NCBI GenBank assembly: GCA_005808475.1
Contig: SYLY01000075.1
Coordinates: 1 to 61,054, forward strand
From: Acidobacteriota bacterium
GTDB taxonomy: Bacteria; Acidobacteriota; Terriglobia; Bryobacterales; Bryobacteraceae
DNA: 61,054 bases
Reading direction: 5' to 3'
A program made the position numbers and the translations under genes. Under the pieces are notes generated by a model. It worked only from the letters and a program-made list of their open reading frames with translations. It did no database searches and was not told the DNA's origin. This document shows positions 60,056-61,054 of this stretch, piece after piece (within the stretch, counting starts at the first letter, position 1; every line of letters begins with the position of its first letter).

Positions 60056-61054
60056 GCCCGGAATCGCGCCCGGACTTCGCGGACGATCCCCGTTGGGCGG
60101 CGCTGCTCGCGCCGGTGCGGCCGGACGCGCCGTGCGGTTCCGACATCCGCGGATCGGCCGCGTACGCCGACATCAAGGAAGCGTTGCGCGAAGACGACGA
60201 AGGCGACATGGGCGTCTGGCAGCGCGTCCGCAAGACGGCCGATTGGCCGCTCGCGTCGCGGCTTTGCCAGACCGAGCTTACGCGCAACTCCAAGGACCTG
60301 CAGGTGGCGGCGTGGTGGCTGCTGGCCGAGACCAAGCTCCGCGCGTTCGACGGATTGACGCAGGGGCTGCGATTGATCGAGGAGCTGATCGAGCGTTATT
60401 GGGAAGGCCTCTATCCACCGCTCGAGGACGGCGACACGGTGCTTCGGACCGTGCCTCTCGAGTGGATCGCCGGCAAGATGGAGTCGCACCTGCGGCAGAT
60501 CCCCTTGACCCGGGCCGGCCACGGCTGGTACCGGCTCAAGGAGACGCAGACGGTTCCACCGGAAGCGGACACGGCGGAGGACGACCGCAAGCGGCAGCAA
60601 CGCCAGGATGCGATCGCGGAGGGGAAGCTGACCCCGGAGGAGTTCCAGGAAGGGTTGCGAGCCACGCCGGCGTCCTTCTGGGAGCGGGCGTTCGAACAGG
60701 TGGACTCCACCAACGCCTGTCTTGGCCGGTTGACCGCGCGCTGCGAGGAGTTGTGCACGGAAGATCCGCCCACGTTCTCCCGCCTGACGGAAACGCTCGC
60801 GGAACTGACGCACGCCATGCGGTCGTTCGCGGGGCGCAGAAATCAGAGCGGACCGGCGTCCGCGCCAGCGCCGCCGCGGCAGGCGGCCCCCGTGCGGGAA
60901 ACGCCCAATGCCGGCGATCCGTTCGCGGAGTTCGACGAGCCGGCCGAGCCGGAGCCCTCCCCCTCGGACAGCGATCCGTTTGCCGTGGACAGCGACGAGG
61001 AAGGAGAAGAGGAGTTCGCCGCGGAGGAGGAGGAGGCGGAGGCGGAGGCGGAGG
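60052..61054 (+). CDS. tssA: Type VI secretion protein TssA (ImpA N-terminal domain), 3' end outside window
   Basis: At least 334 codons, open at the right edge. The N-terminal ImpA domain is clear: WAALLAPVRPDAPCGSDIR, TADWPLASRLCQTELTRNSKDLQVAAWWL, GLRLIEELIERYWEGLYPP, TVLRTVPLEWIAGKM and AFEQVDSTNACLGRLTARCEEL. After about residue 270 comes a proline/alanine linker and then a strongly acidic low-complexity run (DSDEEGEEEFAAEEEEAEAEAE) reaching the window end. The usual TssA C-terminal domain, if present, lies beyond. TssA organises sheath and tube assembly and contacts the membrane complex. The start is set by the ATGA overlap with tagJ. Confidence 0.93.
   Translation, partial: MSPESRPDFADDPRWAALLAPVRPDAPCGSDIRGSAAYADIKEALREDDEGDMGVWQRVRKTADWPLASRLCQTELTRNSKDLQVAAWWLLAETKLRAFDGLTQGLRLIEELIERYWEGLYPPLEDGDTVLRTVPLEWIAGKMESHLRQIPLTRAGHGWYRLKETQTVPPEADTAEDDRKRQQRQDAIAEGKLTPEEFQEGLRATPASFWERAFEQVDSTNACLGRLTARCEELCTEDPPTFSRLTETLAELTHAMRSFAGRRNQSGPASAPAPPRQAAPVRETPNAGDPFAEFDEPAEPEPSPSDSDPFAVDSDEEGEEEFAAEEEEAEAEAE
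61010..61054 (+). repeat. Low-complexity GAG/GCG triplet run in tssA
   Basis: The last bases are almost only GAG and GCG codons, encoding an acidic Glu/Ala tail. Runs of this kind are prone to length change by slippage. It continues past the window edge, so its full length is not known. Confidence 0.8.

Noticed and set aside
1-61054. tRNA, rRNA, CRISPR array, riboswitch
   Set aside because: Nothing with the expected structure or sequence was seen in the few intergenic gaps, almost all of which are shorter than 200 bp.

Overview
The window is GC-rich, gene-dense DNA that reads as the chromosome of an acidobacterium of the Solibacter/Bryobacter (Bryobacterales) type. The main reasons are three very large Oar-like TonB-dependent receptors with a carboxypeptidase-regulatory-like N-terminal domain, a heptaheme cytochrome fused to TPRs, a DUF1501 protein, PQQ-type quinoproteins, and an ECF sigma factor of the ECF-like family paired with membrane Ser/Thr kinases. 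This assignment is an inference from gene content; there is no rRNA or other marker gene in the window.

Layout. (1) 1-8603, minus strand: a tightly packed seven-gene series, SPFH protein > VIT-domain membrane protein with a PEP-CTERM tail > small overlapping partner > secreted unknown > family-5 solute-binding protein > NtrY-like histidine kinase > NtrC-like response regulator (cut by the window edge). (2) 8787-14207, plus strand: a receptor followed at once by a seven-CxxCH/TPR cytochrome. (3) 14228-20996, minus strand: O-methyltransferase > diheme cytochrome c > quinoprotein dehydrogenase, joined by 4-bp overlaps, preceded by a second receptor. (4) 21091-21780: a decayed, internally deleted insertion sequence with terminal inverted repeats. 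(5) 21845-30835: DUF1501 protein, AI-2E-type permease, a secreted protein with a papain-fold (glutamine-deamidase-type) toxin domain, a Tat-exported glycosidase-like protein, and a three-gene operon of secreted beta-rich proteins. (6) 30901-31952: a small unknown gene and a frameshifted zeta-toxin-like kinase. (7) 31960-37472: the third receptor with a clear terminator, then a convergent pair encoding a PQQ-like propeller and a dienoyl-CoA-reductase-like SDR.

(8) 37532-61054 is the most interesting part: a type VI secretion region. It opens with a membrane patatin phospholipase, an unknown protein and a PAAR spike protein (a likely effector module). An ECF sigma factor and two large membrane Ser/Thr kinases follow, then tssK1, an inverted gene for a tail-anchored protein with repeated GEFTRFF-type motifs, a second tssK, tssL, tssM, tssB, tssC, two hcp genes, tagJ/impE and tssA (cut at the right edge). 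clpV, tssE, tssF, tssG and vgrG are not in the window and may lie to the right. The first kinase gene and tssK1 share a nearly identical promoter-like element ending six bases before the start codon. This suggests common control and leaderless mRNAs.

No rRNA, tRNA or CRISPR array was recognised. All functional statements rest on motif reading by eye without database searches.
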